Assembly (NCBI GenBank): GCA_027457005.1
Contig: DAIDTV010000137.1
Location: 1-5,053, forward strand
Length of the DNA stretch: 5,053 nt
Reading direction: 5' to 3'
DNA from: Chloroflexota bacterium
GTDB lineage: Bacteria > Chloroflexota > Limnocylindria > Limnocylindrales > CSP1-4
Shown: in pieces, positions 4,522 to 5,053 of the stretch
Layout: every line of letters starts with the position of its first letter
How positions within the stretch are numbered: the first letter of the stretch is position 1
The notes under the pieces: generated by a model
Told to the model about the DNA's origin: nothing
The model's input: only the letters and a program-made list of their open reading frames with translations
Database searches by the model: none
Made by a program: the position numbers and the translations under genes

Positions 4522-5053
4522 ATGCGGGAGGACGAGCAGCGAGGTCGGCGTTCCGCCGCTTCCGGCGACGCGGCCGGACCACGCTCCGCTGCGGACGCAT
4601 CCGACCTCGACGCCGCCGCCCTCGAGGTCCTGGTCGAGGCACCCGGGCAGGCGGGAGAGGCCCGCGGGGGCACGCCTCCGGCCCGCCTCGCCCGGCGCTA
4701 CGGCGGGCCACTCGCGGTGTCGCTTCGGCCCGACCGCCCAACCGTCGTCGCCAACTTCGTGGAGAGCCTGGACGGGATCGTGGCGCTGGGAACGGGCCCC
4801 CGCGGAGGAGGTTCCGAGATCAGCGGCGCCTCCGAGCCGGACCGCTTCGTGATGGCGCTGCTTCGCACGCTGGCCGACGTGGTGGTCATCGGGGCCGGAG
4901 TCCAGGGGTGCGCCGTAGCGATGAGGCTCGCCCAGGCGGGCAAGGACGTGCTCGTCCTCGAGCGCAGCATCCCCGGCGCGGAGGCGTCGAGCGCGGCGGG
5001 CGGCATCCTGTCGCCCGGGGTCGAGGCGGTCGAGCCCGGTCCCTTCTACGAGC
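4522..5053 (+). CDS. RibD C-terminal-like reductase N-terminus fused to ThiO/DAO-type FAD oxidoreductase N-terminus, partial
   Basis: An uninterrupted frame of 177 codons runs off the right edge. Residues 1-55 are polar and low-complexity. Residues 59-118 (RYGGPLAV, then TVVANFVESLDGIVAL, then EISGASEPDRFVMALLRTLAD) match the opening of RibD_C/dihydrofolate-reductase-fold reductases, including the SLDG motif with Asp84. That family would continue for roughly another 100+ residues. Instead, from DVVVIGAG (119-126) the chain reads as an FAD-binding amino-acid oxidase of the ThiO/DAO family: GAGVQG (124-129), the ADP-ribose-binding Glu147 closing VLVLE, and the second FAD motif PGAEASSAAGGILSPG (151-166). 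The switch falls within a motif both families share. As it stands, the reductase half is truncated and unlikely to be active, whereas the FAD domain looks intact as far as it can be seen. An ATG at 4852 (residue 111) could start a standalone oxidase. The frame is real; whether the fusion is natural or an assembly join is open. Confidence 0.75.
   Translation, partial: MREDEQRGRRSAASGDAAGPRSAADASDLDAAALEVLVEAPGQAGEARGGTPPARLARRYGGPLAVSLRPDRPTVVANFVESLDGIVALGTGPRGGGSEISGASEPDRFVMALLRTLADVVVIGAGVQGCAVAMRLAQAGKDVLVLERSIPGAEASSAAGGILSPGVEAVEPGPFYE

Noticed and set aside
4804..4811. GGAGGAGG, a perfect Shine-Dalgarno-like string
   Set aside because: No start codon lies at suitable distance downstream, and the bases encode the Arg-Gly-Gly-Gly loop of the reductase-like segment.

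Overview
The window comes from a very GC-rich bacterial chromosome (about 70% G+C by eye). It has tightly packed genes, some GTG starts, and many long out-of-frame ORFs that are GC artefacts. The pairing of a PspC-domain protein with a LiaI/LiaF-like membrane protein carrying a DUF4097-type beta-solenoid suggests a Gram-positive-type or Chloroflexota/Actinobacteria-like lineage. The sequence does not let me name a genus. No rRNA, tRNA, CRISPR array, insertion sequence or phage gene is visible.

Layout, left to right. (1) Positions 1-594, minus strand: the N-terminal 198 residues of a zinc-dependent medium-chain alcohol dehydrogenase, running off the left edge. (2) Positions 595-790: a divergent intergenic region with candidate promoters in both directions. 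A perfect 9-bp inverted repeat (682-690 / 714-722) brackets the rightward -10 element. (3) Positions 791-3166, plus strand: a compact three-gene set. It comprises a three-helix membrane protein with an extracytoplasmic repeat domain (exact 21-residue period), a PspC-domain protein overlapping it by 4 bp, and, 37 bp further on, a small P-loop kinase-like protein with a degenerate Walker A motif. (4) Positions 3167-3233: a 67-bp convergent gap with a GC-rich hairpin that may act as a terminator. (5) Positions 3234-4418, minus strand: a complete group III (iron-family) alcohol dehydrogenase. (6) Positions 4419-4521: a short divergent intergenic region. (7) Positions 4522-5053, plus strand: an open frame running off the right edge.

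The first two plus-strand genes look like a cell-envelope stress or membrane-integrity module of the Lia/Psp kind, without a visible two-component system. The kinase-like gene is downstream on the same strand, but its role is unknown. The two dehydrogenases flank this module on the opposite strand and show no sequence sign of joint control.

The most unusual object is the rightmost frame. Its first ~118 residues look like the start of a RibD C-terminal-type (dihydrofolate-reductase-fold) reductase. Its continuation is the FAD-binding N-terminus of a ThiO/DAO-type amino-acid oxidase. The two join, without a frame break, exactly at a short motif (Ala-Asp-Val-Val-Val-Ile-Gly-Ala-Gly) that both families possess. 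This is either a natural gene fusion by recombination or an assembly chimera, and it is the item most worth checking.
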